Origin: Alistipes sp.
Lineage (GTDB): Bacteria; Bacteroidota; Bacteroidia; Bacteroidales; Rikenellaceae
Direction of reading: 5' to 3'
Length of the DNA: 64,000 nt
NCBI GenBank assembly: GCA_017379015.1
Contig: JAFNXN010000010.1
Span: forward strand, 24,366 to 88,365
Shown here: piece after piece, positions 26,867 through 35,002 of the stretch
How the letters are laid out: every line of letters begins with the position of its first letter
Position numbering within the stretch: the stretch's first letter is position 1
Translations under genes and position numbers: made by a program
Notes under the pieces: model-generated
Database searches by the model: none
Seen by the model: only the letters and a program-made list of their open reading frames with translations
What the model was told of the DNA's origin: nothing

Positions 26867-27895
26867 TTATTTGTCGCCACCCATTAAGAACGAGAAGTTC
26901 CCAATATTCTTAAGAGCGATGCCAGTACCACGAGCAATGGCGCGTAGTGGATCCTCGGCGATGTGGACAGGGAGTCCCGACTTCTTTGTAAGACGCTTGT
27001 CAAGACCCTTGATAAGAGCACCACCACCAGCAAGGTAGACACCATTCTTCACCACGTCAGAGTACAACTCTGGTGGCATCTCCTCGAGCACCTTCATGAG
27101 TGCGTTGTCGAGCTTCACGAGCGACTTGTCGAGGGCGTATGCTATCTCGCTGTATGTAAGTGTTACGGTCTGAGGCTGTGAGGTGAGCATGTTAGAGCCG
27201 GTGAAGATGTAGTCGTCGGGCTCGTTGTCGAGCTCGGGTACTGCTGCGCCGATGGCACACTTGATCTCCTCGGCTGTGCGCTCACCAATCTTCACGCCAT
27301 GCTGCTGGCGAATGTAGTTCTGAATATCTGAGGTGAAGACATCACCCGCCACGTTGATCGACTCAGAGCATACGATGCCTCCGAGTGAGATACATGCGAT
27401 CTCTGATGTACCGCCACCGATGTCGATAATGAGGTTACCCTCGGGTGCCTCTACGTCGAGACCAGCACCTAGGGCTGCTGCCATAGGCTCGAAGACGAGG
27501 TAGATCTCGCGGCCACCAGCATGCTGTGCAGAGTCGCGCACGGCACGAATCTCCACGTTGGTAGATCCTGAAGGGATGCAGATCATCATCTTGAGCGATG
27601 GGGCAAACATGCCTCGCGCAGCATTTACCTTCTTGATGAAGCCGCGGAGCATGAGCTCTGTGGCCTCAAAGTCGGCGATAACACCATCCTTAAGAGGACG
27701 TATGGTGCGAATGTTTGGGTTTGTCTTACCATCCATGAGGCGTGCCTTGTGACCAATCGCCATGAGGTTTCCCGATTTGATGTTTACTGCAACAATCGAA
27801 GGCTCGTCGACAACAACCTTTCCGTTGTGCATGATTAGAGTATTGGCTGTTCCGAGGTCAATCGCCAACTCCTGTGTTAGTGAAAAAAGTCCCAT
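26867..27895 (-). CDS. mreB: Actin-like cell-shape protein MreB
   Basis: A 342-aa actin homologue. The phosphate-1 loop is DLGTANTLIM, connect and phosphate-2 regions are IIDIGGGTSEIACISLGGI, and the adenosine motif is GVYLAGGGALIKGL. It forms membrane-bound filaments that guide the elongasome encoded by the following mreC, mreD, mrdA and rodA. The start MGLFSLTQELAIDLG at 27895 matches other Bacteroidetes MreB proteins better than the ATG 9 bases upstream. The 362-bp gap to mreC, holding a dispersed repeat, suggests separate or attenuated transcription. Confidence 0.96.
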   Translation of the reverse strand: MGLFSLTQELAIDLGTANTLIMHNGKVVVDEPSIVAVNIKSGNLMAIGHKARLMDGKTNPNIRTIRPLKDGVIADFEATELMLRGFIKKVNAARGMFAPSLKMMICIPSGSTNVEIRAVRDSAQHAGGREIYLVFEPMAAALGAGLDVEAPEGNLIIDIGGGTSEIACISLGGIVCSESINVAGDVFTSDIQNYIRQQHGVKIGERTAEEIKCAIGAAVPELDNEPDDYIFTGSNMLTSQPQTVTLTYSEIAYALDKSLVKLDNALMKVLEEMPPELYSDVVKNGVYLAGGGALIKGLDKRLTKKSGLPVHIAEDPLRAIARGTGIALKNIGNFSFLMGGDK

Positions 27896-28101
27896 ATCTC
27901 TCAATTTTTATTTTTTCCAAAGTTGAGTGTGGCTATCTTAGCAGCGAAAAAACTCGTTGCAAAGTAACCATCTGTATCACAATATTATGCGCCGCATCTT
28001 TCGCACACGTGCGCATATTCACCGACAAAGATAGAAAAAAGAAGTTGAGAATTTGCAAGTTTTACAACTTTTTTATTAAATTTGTCAATAATTTTTCGTT
28101 T

Positions 28102-29106
28102 ATGACACCAGACACAAACGCCAAATGTGCCGTCCTCGGCTACGGCAGCTGGGCAACAGCAATAGTTAAGACACTAACGACAAACCACCACCATGTTGAT
28201 TGGTTGGTGCTCAATGATGATATACGCCTATCGCTGCTCGAGCGAGGCCGTAACCCAAAATATCTGCCATGGTGCGACATCGATCGCCAGTATATCACCC
28301 CGTCGAATGATATCAACGAGGTGGTGCGCGATGCAAATGTTGTCTTTCTGGCTATGCCCTCGGCATTCCTAACGAAGTTCCTAGCCCCCCTCACCGAGTC
28401 GCTGCACGATAAGATTGTGGTCTCTGCCGTGAAGGGTATTATCCCTGGCGACTACCTCACGATCGTCGAGCACATGAATCGCTACTACGATGTGCCAATG
28501 AGCAATATATCTGTTGTCACAGGACCTTCGCACGCCGAGGAGGTGGGACAGTGTAGATTGTCCTATCTCACTGTAGCTTCGGAAGATAGCAACACGGCAA
28601 AGATTGTCGAGGGGCTGCTCTCCAACGACTTCTTCCGTTGTAGCTTGTCACACGATGTGCTAGGTGTCGAGGCTGCAGCCATCATGAAGAATGTCTACGC
28701 CTTGGCAGTAGGTATTGCCGTAGGTTTGCGCTATGGTGATAACTTCCTCGCGGTGCTGATCTCGGGTTGTGCCAACGAGATGAACCGCTTTCTTGGTGAG
28801 GCTGTGCCTATCGAAAATCGCAACATCAACGCCGCAGCATATATGGGCGACCTGCTTGTGACATGCTACTCTCCGCTTAGCCGCAACCGCCGCCTCGGCA
28901 CGCTGCTTGGCAAGGGATGCTCGGTGAAGAGTGCGCTCAACGAGATGACGATGGTTGCCGAAGGCTACTACGCTGCCGAGTGCATACGCCGTAGCTCTAT
29001 GCGTCGTAGCATCGAGATGCCTATTGCCGACATGGTGTGGGAGGTGCTCTATAACAACGCCTCGGCACGCGATGCGATGCTCGCAATAACAAAGATTTTG
29101 AAATAA
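28102..29106 (+). CDS. gpsA: Glycerol-3-phosphate dehydrogenase (NAD(P)+)
   Basis: A 334-aa GpsA that reduces dihydroxyacetone phosphate to sn-glycerol 3-phosphate for phospholipid synthesis. The Rossmann motif is AVLGYGSWATAIV (a tyrosine replaces the usual second residue after Gly). SAVKGI carries the catalytic lysine region, TGPSHAEEV and MKNVYALAVGIAVGL follow, and NINAAAYMGDLLVTCYS forms the substrate pocket. The long in-frame extension upstream of MTPDTNAK is intergenic DNA, so the start is set at 28102. pgi follows 23 bases later. Confidence 0.93.
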   Translation: MTPDTNAKCAVLGYGSWATAIVKTLTTNHHHVDWLVLNDDIRLSLLERGRNPKYLPWCDIDRQYITPSNDINEVVRDANVVFLAMPSAFLTKFLAPLTESLHDKIVVSAVKGIIPGDYLTIVEHMNRYYDVPMSNISVVTGPSHAEEVGQCRLSYLTVASEDSNTAKIVEGLLSNDFFRCSLSHDVLGVEAAAIMKNVYALAVGIAVGLRYGDNFLAVLISGCANEMNRFLGEAVPIENRNINAAAYMGDLLVTCYSPLSRNRRLGTLLGKGCSVKSALNEMTMVAEGYYAAECIRRSSMRRSIEMPIADMVWEVLYNNASARDAMLAITKILK

Positions 29107-29129
29107 TTTAATCTAAATAACATATTGAT

Positions 29130-30461
29130 ATGAAGCTAGTTAATTTTAATGCAGCACACTCAGGTGTGACTATTACGGAAGATATGCAGCGCGCTGCTGC
29201 TGAGGCTAATGCACTACTCCATAATGGCAAGGGCGCAGGCAACGACTTCCTCGGCTGGGTGAACCTCCCATCGTCAATCACCAACTCGGAGCTTAGCGAG
29301 ATTAAGCGCATTGCTGATAACCTTCGTGCTAAGGCAGAGGTTGTTGTCTGCATCGGCATCGGTGGCTCGTACCTCGGTGCTAAGGCTGTGCTTGAGGCTA
29401 TGAGTAACTCGTTCGAGTCATTGAAGAAGAGGCACAACAACCCAACCATCGTCTTCGCCGGCGAGAATATCTCTGAGGACTACACCTATGAGCTTATGGA
29501 TGCTCTCAAGGAGTACTCTATTGCTGCAATCGTGATCTCTAAGTCGGGTACTACCACCGAGCCAGCTATCGCCTTCCGTCTTCTTAAGGCTGAGATCGAG
29601 AGCCGCTATGGCAAGGCAGAGGCTGCTGAGCGCATCGTGGCAATTACAGACAAGGCGCGTGGTGCTCTCAAGACCCTCGCAACACAGGAGGGCTATCCTA
29701 CATTTGTTATCGAGGACAATGTGGGTGGTCGCTACTCGGTACTCTCGCCCGTAGGTCTTCTTCCTTTGGCTGTTGCTGGTGTCGATGTTGAGGCATTTGT
29801 TGAGGGCGCACTCGATATGGAGCGTCTAACATCTGAGGCTACGCCAATCGAGCAGAACCCAGCAGCTCAGTATGCTATTGTTCGTAATGAGCTCTACAAG
29901 GCTGGCAAGAAGATCGAGATACTTGGTTCGTATGAGCCTAAGCTACAGTATATTGCAGAGTGGTGGAAGCAGCTTTATGGCGAGTCTGAGGGCAAGGATC
30001 TTAAGGGTATCTTCCCCGCAAGCGTGACTCTAACAGCCGATCTTCACTCTATGGGTCAGTATATCCAGGAGGGTGAGCGCACACTCTTCGAGACTATCAT
30101 CTCGGTGAAAAACTCTAAGCACGAGGTGAGAGTTGAGGCAGATGAGGCAAACCTCGATGGTCTTAACTTCTTGACAGGCAAGCGTCTCTCTGAGATCAAT
30201 AAGATGGCTGAGCTTGGCGTGCGCCTTGCACATATCGACGGTGGCGTTCCTAACCTTACTATCGAGATCGAGCGCATCGACGAGCGTACCATCGGTCAGC
30301 TGCTCTACTTCTTCGAGAAGGGCTGTGGCATTAGCGGTTATATGCTCGGTGTAAACCCATTTAACCAGCCAGGTGTTGAGGCATATAAAAAGAATATGTT
30401 TGCACTACTCGATAAGCCTGGCTACGAGGAGGAGTCAAAAGCCATTAAGGCGCGTCTATAG
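29130..30461 (+). CDS. pgi: Glucose-6-phosphate isomerase
   Basis: A 443-aa phosphoglucose isomerase of the short bacterial (Bacillus-like) type. [18 protein letters not shown] is the sugar-phosphate site, [16 protein letters not shown] binds phosphate, [19 protein letters not shown] is signature 1, and [19 protein letters not shown] precedes the catalytic region. [13 protein letters not shown] contains the conserved C-terminal lysine. It interconverts glucose-6-P and fructose-6-P. It is probably co-transcribed with gpsA and is followed by a strong terminator. Confidence 0.96.
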   Translation: MKLVNFNAAHSGVTITEDMQRAAAEANALLHNGKGAGNDFLGWVNLPSSITNSELSEIKRIADNLRAKAEVVVCIGIGGSYLGAKAVLEAMSNSFESLKKRHNNPTIVFAGENISEDYTYELMDALKEYSIAAIVISKSGTTTEPAIAFRLLKAEIESRYGKAEAAERIVAITDKARGALKTLATQEGYPTFVIEDNVGGRYSVLSPVGLLPLAVAGVDVEAFVEGALDMERLTSEATPIEQNPAAQYAIVRNELYKAGKKIEILGSYEPKLQYIAEWWKQLYGESEGKDLKGIFPASVTLTADLHSMGQYIQEGERTLFETIISVKNSKHEVRVEADEANLDGLNFLTGKRLSEINKMAELGVRLAHIDGGVPNLTIEIERIDERTIGQLLYFFEKGCGISGYMLGVNPFNQPGVEAYKKNMFALLDKPGYEEESKAIKARL

Positions 30462-30480
30462 TGCTTGTATCTATAGCTAT

Positions 30481-30518
30481 AACAAGGAGCTGTCGAGATT
30501 TTTCGACGGCTCCTTGTT
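30481..30518 (+). terminator. Terminator of gpsA-pgi
   Basis: AACAAGGAGC...GCTCCTTGTT with additional TCGA pairing inside, ending in a T-rich tail 20 bases after the pgi stop. Confidence 0.88.
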
Positions 30519-30653
30519 GTGTTTATATTCTCTGTAAAGACGATATTATTAATGTGTGCTGAGCGAGATGCTTAGCTCGCGGATGAGATGCGAGTGGAGT
30601 ATATTTTTTCAAAAAATTAGCATCGTCGCAGAACAACATAACAAAAAAATAGC

Positions 30654-30661
30654 TATATTTG
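30654..30661 (+). promoter_or_regulatory. -7 promoter element of tRNA-Ser
   Basis: TATATTTG fits TAnnTTTG and ends 13 bases before the tRNA. A clear -33 box is missing. Confidence 0.5.
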
Positions 30662-30674
30662 CACTCCGAAAACA

Positions 30675-30761
30675 GGAGAGGTGCCGGAGTGGTCGATCGG
30701 GCCGCACTCGAAATGCGGTGAACGGGCAACTGTTCCGAGGGTTCGAATCCCTCCCTCTCCG
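30675..30761 (+). tRNA. tRNA-Ser(CGA)
   Basis: An 87-nt class II tRNA with long variable arm. Acceptor GGAGAGG/CCTCTCC, anticodon stem CCGCA/TGCGG, loop CTCGAAA with anticodon CGA at 30709-30711. The last part of the gene is repeated downstream, marking it as an integration site. Confidence 0.96.
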
Positions 30762-30777
30762 CTGAAATGATGCAGAG

Positions 30778-30800
30778 CAGACGACTTAAGAAGTCGTCTG
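30778..30800 (+). terminator. Terminator of tRNA-Ser
   Basis: Perfect stem CAGACGACTT / AAGTCGTCTG with a 3-nt loop, then TTTTGTTTTT. Confidence 0.93.
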
Positions 30801-30995
30801 TTTTGTTTTTGTGCTTATGCCTTGTGTGCCAGCACCCCAGCATAACCCCTAAAACAAAACTGCCCGTGGCAGCTGCTCTGCATCTAAGTAGAGCGAGGCA
30901 TTGCTCACTTAATGTGGGGTTGAGCCGATATTAAAGTGTTTATTGCTCGGGCTTAAGCCCTGCGCTTAATATGTATCGGCTCTACGGCTAAAGCC

Positions 30996-31017
30996 GTTCG
31001 AATCCCTCCCTCTCCGC
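30996..31017 (+). repeat. Duplicate of the tRNA-Ser 3' end (att-like site)
   Basis: 22 bases identical to 30741-30762 (T loop through discriminator of tRNA-Ser plus the next base). A terminator-like hairpin follows at 31032-31059 (AAAAGGTATCGA / TCGATACCTTTT), as after the real tRNA. The 651 bases from the tRNA to the nuclease gene contain no other gene. Confidence 0.85.
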
Positions 31018-31218
31018 AAGATCACGAAGCAAAAAGGTATCGAGTAATCGATACCTTTTGTTTTTTATACCTCGGCACAAGCTTGCTTGTAGACGTAGGT
31101 GTAGAAAACAAAAGATACGGCTAGCCGCTTTTTGCGTAGTAGGGCTTGCAGGGGCCCCTGCGGCGAGCAGTAGGGAAAGGCGTTAAGCGGAGCAGATCTA
31201 TCTGCGCAGTAGCCAATC

Positions 31219-31230
31219 CCTCCCTCTTAG
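31219..31230 (+). repeat. Left 12-bp direct repeat of the nuclease island
   Basis: CCTCCCTCTTAG recurs at 32742-32753. Its left part also continues a 13-base match to the tRNA-Ser 3' end (31215-31227). A hairpin GGGTGTAAATC / GATTTACACCC (31238-31271) with T6 tail follows. Confidence 0.65.
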
Positions 31231-31412
31231 CAGCAAAGGGTGTAAATCAAGTAGTTACGAGATTTACACCCTTTTTTACACCCAAAAATAGAGGTTGTGT
31301 ATTTTTTGAATTTTTAAAATATATGCTGGCTAAAAATAGGATTTATTCTATTATCATGCCCCATATAATATGTTTTTAATATATGCTATCACAACTATAA
31401 TAACAGCATAAA

Positions 31413-32543
31413 CTATAGTAATTTCTTTAATTCTTCAATATCGGGTAGTGCATTACGCAATCGCTCAGGCATATCTTTTGTTGCCCTATAAGTTGCAACG
31501 CCCATAGGCTTGTCATAATCTCGGATAGCAAACTCAACGAACGACTGATTCATATCGCGACATAATAGGATGCCAATTGCAGGGTTTTCGTGCGGTTTCC
31601 TTACATATGTGTCAAGAGCCGACAGATATGTACTTAATTGTCCCAAGTATGAAGAACGGAATTTCCCTGATTTTAGCTCGACGGCAACAAGTGAGTTTAG
31701 TTCTCGATTGAAGAAAAGCAAATCAACAAACATTTCCTCTCCTGAAACCTCCAACCTATATTGGTTGCCTACGAAAATAAAATCTTGTCCGAAGGTCAGA
31801 ATAAACCTTTTGATGTTATCCACAATGGACTTTTCGAGCACACGCTCGTTCAAATCTTCATCTTGTGTATCAAGTTCTTCTACATTGATAAAATCCAACA
31901 AGTATTCATCCTTGAATGCGTTTACAGCCTTTAATGCCTGCTTTGTACTCGGCATTGTAGCGGTGAAGTTATTGGGTAGCGTACCTCGATGGCTGTATAA
32001 GTCCGCTTTGAGATAATCTCTTAAAGTGTATTTGTTCCAAAAGCGTGTGGCGGATTCGTGTATATAGAACAAACGAGCATCTAAAGACTTAGCCTTTGTT
32101 ATAATCTCAATATGATGGCTAAAGCCGATAGCAACAAAGTCCGCCCAATTAAATTCGTCAGCCATCGGCTGGCGAATTTCCATAAGCAACATTTGTTCGT
32201 CAAGTATCGAATCGCTAACCGCAGTTAGCGTTTTATTTTCGTCAGCCATAGGCTGGCGATTTATAACGGGCGACCATTCTTCGTAGAATGAACGCATATT
32301 TTTTATGTTAGTGGCTGAGAAACCACGAAGCCCAGGCAACTCCTTTTGTAGTTGCTGGCTAATGGACTCAATTGCACCTTTGCCCCAGAAACCCTCACGG
32401 GAGTTTTTAGAAACATAGCAACCTATACCGTAATACAATGATAGTTGCTCTTTATTAGCCGCAGATGCTGCACGATACTGACTACGCAATATCGCTCCCT
32501 TAATAACTCGTACCGCTTCGGCGTATGTTTGTAAATCGCTCAT
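31413..32543 (-). CDS. PD-(D/E)XK nuclease, DUF1016/YhcG family
   Basis: A 376-aa protein. Residues 1-130 form the DUF1016 N-terminal helical domain (YYGIGCYVSKNSREGFWGKGAIE, LPGLRGFSATNIKNMRSFYEEW in parts). The C-terminal nuclease domain shows MFVDLLFFNRELNSLVAVELK, that is the D...ExK active site, then YLGQLSTYLSALD. A linker holds a repeated RQPMADE motif. Start MSDLQTY at 32543 is chosen because the upstream TTG lies within a -7 box. AT-rich codon use differs from the neighbours, and the gene lies between direct repeats next to a tRNA, so it is probably acquired. YhcG-like proteins are linked to restriction-modification loci and DNA processing; defence is an inference. Confidence 0.88.
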   Translation of the reverse strand: MSDLQTYAEAVRVIKGAILRSQYRAASAANKEQLSLYYGIGCYVSKNSREGFWGKGAIESISQQLQKELPGLRGFSATNIKNMRSFYEEWSPVINRQPMADENKTLTAVSDSILDEQMLLMEIRQPMADEFNWADFVAIGFSHHIEIITKAKSLDARLFYIHESATRFWNKYTLRDYLKADLYSHRGTLPNNFTATMPSTKQALKAVNAFKDEYLLDFINVEELDTQDEDLNERVLEKSIVDNIKRFILTFGQDFIFVGNQYRLEVSGEEMFVDLLFFNRELNSLVAVELKSGKFRSSYLGQLSTYLSALDTYVRKPHENPAIGILLCRDMNQSFVEFAIRDYDKPMGVATYRATKDMPERLRNALPDIEELKKLL

Positions 32544-32561
32544 ATGCTTATTATTTGCCAA

Positions 32562-32569
32562 CAAAGGTA
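32562..32569 (-). promoter_or_regulatory. -7 promoter element of the nuclease gene
   Basis: TACCTTTG on the minus strand, about 19 bases before the ATG at 32543. It implies a very short leader and supports that start. No clear -33 box. Confidence 0.5.
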
Positions 32570-32741
32570 TGAAAAGAATCGCAGATGAAACGGCGATTGT
32601 GTCGTTTTTCTTCTTCTAACCGATAATATTTATATGTCAAAATGCAGCCTATGAGTTTCAATGAGTTTAATATTTTTATAAACTCTTAATTTACAACGAA
32701 TTGAAATTTTATGAAATTCTATGATTCTGTAAGTTCTAGAG

Positions 32742-32753
32742 CCTCCCTCTTAG
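32742..32753 (+). repeat. Right 12-bp direct repeat of the nuclease island
   Basis: CCTCCCTCTTAG, identical to 31219-31230. With its partner it brackets a 1.5-kb AT-rich segment holding only the nuclease gene. Confidence 0.6.
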
Positions 32754-32760
32754 TATCAAG

Positions 32761-34644
32761 CTAGTTGACATAATCTTTATATAGCTCGACAAACTCCTGA
32801 GCATCACCACGCTCCTCATACTTAAAGCTTATAGGCTCTGAGATGTACATCTCGCCGATATATCCCGACGTGTCCTCGGCAAGACCACATACGACATACT
32901 CATTGCCGTAGGTGCATAGTGCCCAGTCGGGTGACGAGGTGTAGGAGTACTCCAGCAGGCTCTCGCGAATCTCCTCCAATCCGTACTCCTCGAGCAGGTA
33001 GCTTGGGAAGATGTCGAAGTGTAGCGATGGCGATGGCTCTGCAGTGGTGATCTCGACAGATAGGAAGTAGTCGGCATAGCCGATGAAGCTTGAGTAGTAG
33101 GGCTCGAGAGCTGCCACCTCACGAAGGTCGTATGCCGAGCAGCGCACATTGGTGATGGTATTACCACCAGCACCGTCGGCTAGTGTGGCAAAGGTGTAGA
33201 GCTGTAGCTCTGTTGTTGCAGCACCCGCATAGTAGCCATAGATGGCAAGTACAAACTCTGTAGATGGGGGTAGCTGGTCGATATGCTCCCTATATGGACC
33301 CACAAGCTCAATTGGTGGATACTTCTCCATGATGTGTGTTAGCTGCTCCTCGCGGCTACCCTCGGGGAGGTTGTCGGCGTACATCATCACGGCGTTGTAT
33401 GGATAGTCTGCCGATGGGGTGATCGATATGTCTACAGAGCGTGGGCGGATGTTGCTAATCTCAACCTCGAAGGTCATCTCTACCTTCTCCACGTCGCCCG
33501 TGGTGACATATCCAATTGTTGGGCGCGACACCATCATTGGCACATTGCCACCCTCCGAGTCGATGGCATATACCAATATCATATAGTCGTGGTTGGCATT
33601 TAGTGTCTTGTTAATAGTCGTTGCACCCTTATATCCAAGCGTCTGCATAACCTCCTCGGCACTAAGCTCCTGGGTGTAGTATATGTGGTCAGAGATGTAG
33701 AAGAATGACTCGGCTAGAGCCTCCTCGTTTGCTGCGGTAAACTCTTCGCCCTGAGCCACATATCCTGCCTCGCCATCCTCAACAAACTGCACCATGTAGT
33801 ATCCACTCCAGACAAGAGGGTCAACCTCGACACTTATCTCGGGGCCGTTGCTATTTGCTGTGAGGTCAAACACTATGTCGCTACGCTCGGGAAGTCGGTT
33901 CTCTATTTCTTGGTGGTAGACTGGTGTAGTGCGATATAGTATGTCGTCGATGACTGTTACGCCATAGGCGTAAATGATATACTCCTTTGCTGGCGAGAGG
34001 TCTATCCAACTCTGCTTGCAGTTGCCCTTACGCTCGAAGCCGCTACGCTTCAAAAACTCTGCAAGGCCCTCGTCTGGAGTCATGTAACCTCTAAAATATG
34101 CTTCGTTGGCATATACTAGGTCTTCGGCATCGTCGATATCGGTTGCTGCAAAGTAGTCCTTCTCGGCTAGCATCAAGATATATGATATGTCGTCGCTTGC
34201 GGGGACTATATTCGCGCTACACTCCGAGTAGTCGATCGAGGTTATCTCGATTGATAGTTTCTCCTCGCTAGTTGCCGCCTGCTTGATTGTTATCTCGGGG
34301 TGGGTCTTAGCCGATGGATAGCGTAGCGTGAGAACTGTTTCGCGGGGCTCTGCCGTGTCGTTGCACAATACGGTAAACGATACCTCGCCGGGCACCGAGT
34401 TATCAATGTTGGTTATCCACTCAGCCTTGCTGTGTGCCGAGAGTGGGGCGGTTGATATGGGGTTCTCGATGGTGTACGCGATGGTGAAGCGGTCGCCATA
34501 CTCCGAAACATCAATGCTCTGACATTCAGGGATAACGCGTGCTGAGCCATCATCCTCGATGGGGTCGTTCTGGCAGCTAATAGTGCCAAGAAGTAGGGTG
34601 CATATAAGCGAGAGTCTTACTGCAAAAATTCTATTGAGAGTCAT
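32761..34644 (-). CDS. BACON/FN3-like multidomain surface lipoprotein
   Basis: A 627-aa lipoprotein (lipobox GTISC). A BACON-type module (residues about 45-125, including SAHSKAEWITNI and ITIKQAA) is followed by repeated beta modules. Each module begins with an IDxxxITxxS-like strand and contains a helix insert, for example LSIEITSIDYSECSANIVP and FEVEISNIRPRSVDISITP. The C-terminus carries a longer module ending in DAQEFVELYKDYV. The ending closely resembles that of the lipoprotein at 48741 (DAQEFVDYYLGSS), so they are paralogues. No enzymatic motif is visible. A -7 box lies 46-53 bases upstream. Confidence 0.75.
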   Translation of the reverse strand: MTLNRIFAVRLSLICTLLLGTISCQNDPIEDDGSARVIPECQSIDVSEYGDRFTIAYTIENPISTAPLSAHSKAEWITNIDNSVPGEVSFTVLCNDTAEPRETVLTLRYPSAKTHPEITIKQAATSEEKLSIEITSIDYSECSANIVPASDDISYILMLAEKDYFAATDIDDAEDLVYANEAYFRGYMTPDEGLAEFLKRSGFERKGNCKQSWIDLSPAKEYIIYAYGVTVIDDILYRTTPVYHQEIENRLPERSDIVFDLTANSNGPEISVEVDPLVWSGYYMVQFVEDGEAGYVAQGEEFTAANEEALAESFFYISDHIYYTQELSAEEVMQTLGYKGATTINKTLNANHDYMILVYAIDSEGGNVPMMVSRPTIGYVTTGDVEKVEMTFEVEISNIRPRSVDISITPSADYPYNAVMMYADNLPEGSREEQLTHIMEKYPPIELVGPYREHIDQLPPSTEFVLAIYGYYAGAATTELQLYTFATLADGAGGNTITNVRCSAYDLREVAALEPYYSSFIGYADYFLSVEITTAEPSPSLHFDIFPSYLLEEYGLEEIRESLLEYSYTSSPDWALCTYGNEYVVCGLAEDTSGYIGEMYISEPISFKYEERGDAQEFVELYKDYVN

Positions 34645-34689
34645 AGTATAAGGTTAATCTATTTTGTTATTTCCGTTTGTATTGAGTTG

Positions 34690-34697
34690 CAAAGATA
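34690..34697 (-). promoter_or_regulatory. -7 promoter element of the BACON lipoprotein gene
   Basis: Minus-strand TATCTTTG matches TAnnTTTG; no good -33 match at 19-20 nt. Confidence 0.5.
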
Positions 34698-34771
34698 TAA
34701 AAAATGGCGGTTTGTAATATTATTTGTAGGTGGAATAGTTTAGATTTATTTCTGATTTTGCCAACGGAGGT

Positions 34772-34802
34772 CTTGGATATTGTGTAAAATTTAGTAAATT
34801 TG
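34772..34802 (+). promoter_or_regulatory. Promoter of the small acidic peptide gene
   Basis: CTTG (34772-34775), 19-nt spacer, TAAATTTG (34795-34802). Transcription would start near 34809, about 32 bases before the ATG at 34841. Confidence 0.68.
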
Positions 34803-34840
34803 CCGTTTCTTAACGCTATGTTTATAAAATATTTAAAATA

Positions 34841-34987
34841 ATGAAGAGTATTATGCACACAAACATCTACGAAGAACCTACCGTAGAGCTTATCTACGTT
34901 GAGGTTGAGGAGGGCTTTGAGGGCTCTACTGGCAACTGGGGAGAACCAGGTGAGGACCCCGATTTTAATGATTTTGGTGAATTCTAA
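34841..34987 (+). CDS. Small acidic peptide (48 aa) upstream of the fimbrillin-like gene
   Basis: An ATG-to-TAA frame of 48 residues with no signal peptide. It starts MKSIMHTNIYEEPTVELIYV and ends in an Asp/Glu/Gly/Pro-rich tail (GNWGEPGEDPDFNDFGEF). The pattern of a short leader-like half (PxVELIxVEVEEGFEGS) followed by a Gly/acidic half is common in tiny Bacteroidales genes placed before surface lipoproteins. It resembles a precursor with a leader and a core. It has its own good promoter, and the lipoprotein ATG follows 15 bases after its stop, so the two are co-transcribed. A radical-SAM gene lies 2 kb away on the other strand. No function can be assigned. Confidence 0.72.
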   Translation: MKSIMHTNIYEEPTVELIYVEVEEGFEGSTGNWGEPGEDPDFNDFGEF

Positions 34988-35002
34988 AAAGGGGGTATGA
35001 AT

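Noticed and set aside
27874-28101. N-terminal extension of GpsA
   Set aside because: The family begins directly at the Rossmann strand. The extra 76 codons are AT-rich intergenic sequence without homology to GpsA.
30996-31017. A second tRNA-Ser gene
   Set aside because: Only the last 22 nt of the tRNA are present; the anticodon and D arms are absent.
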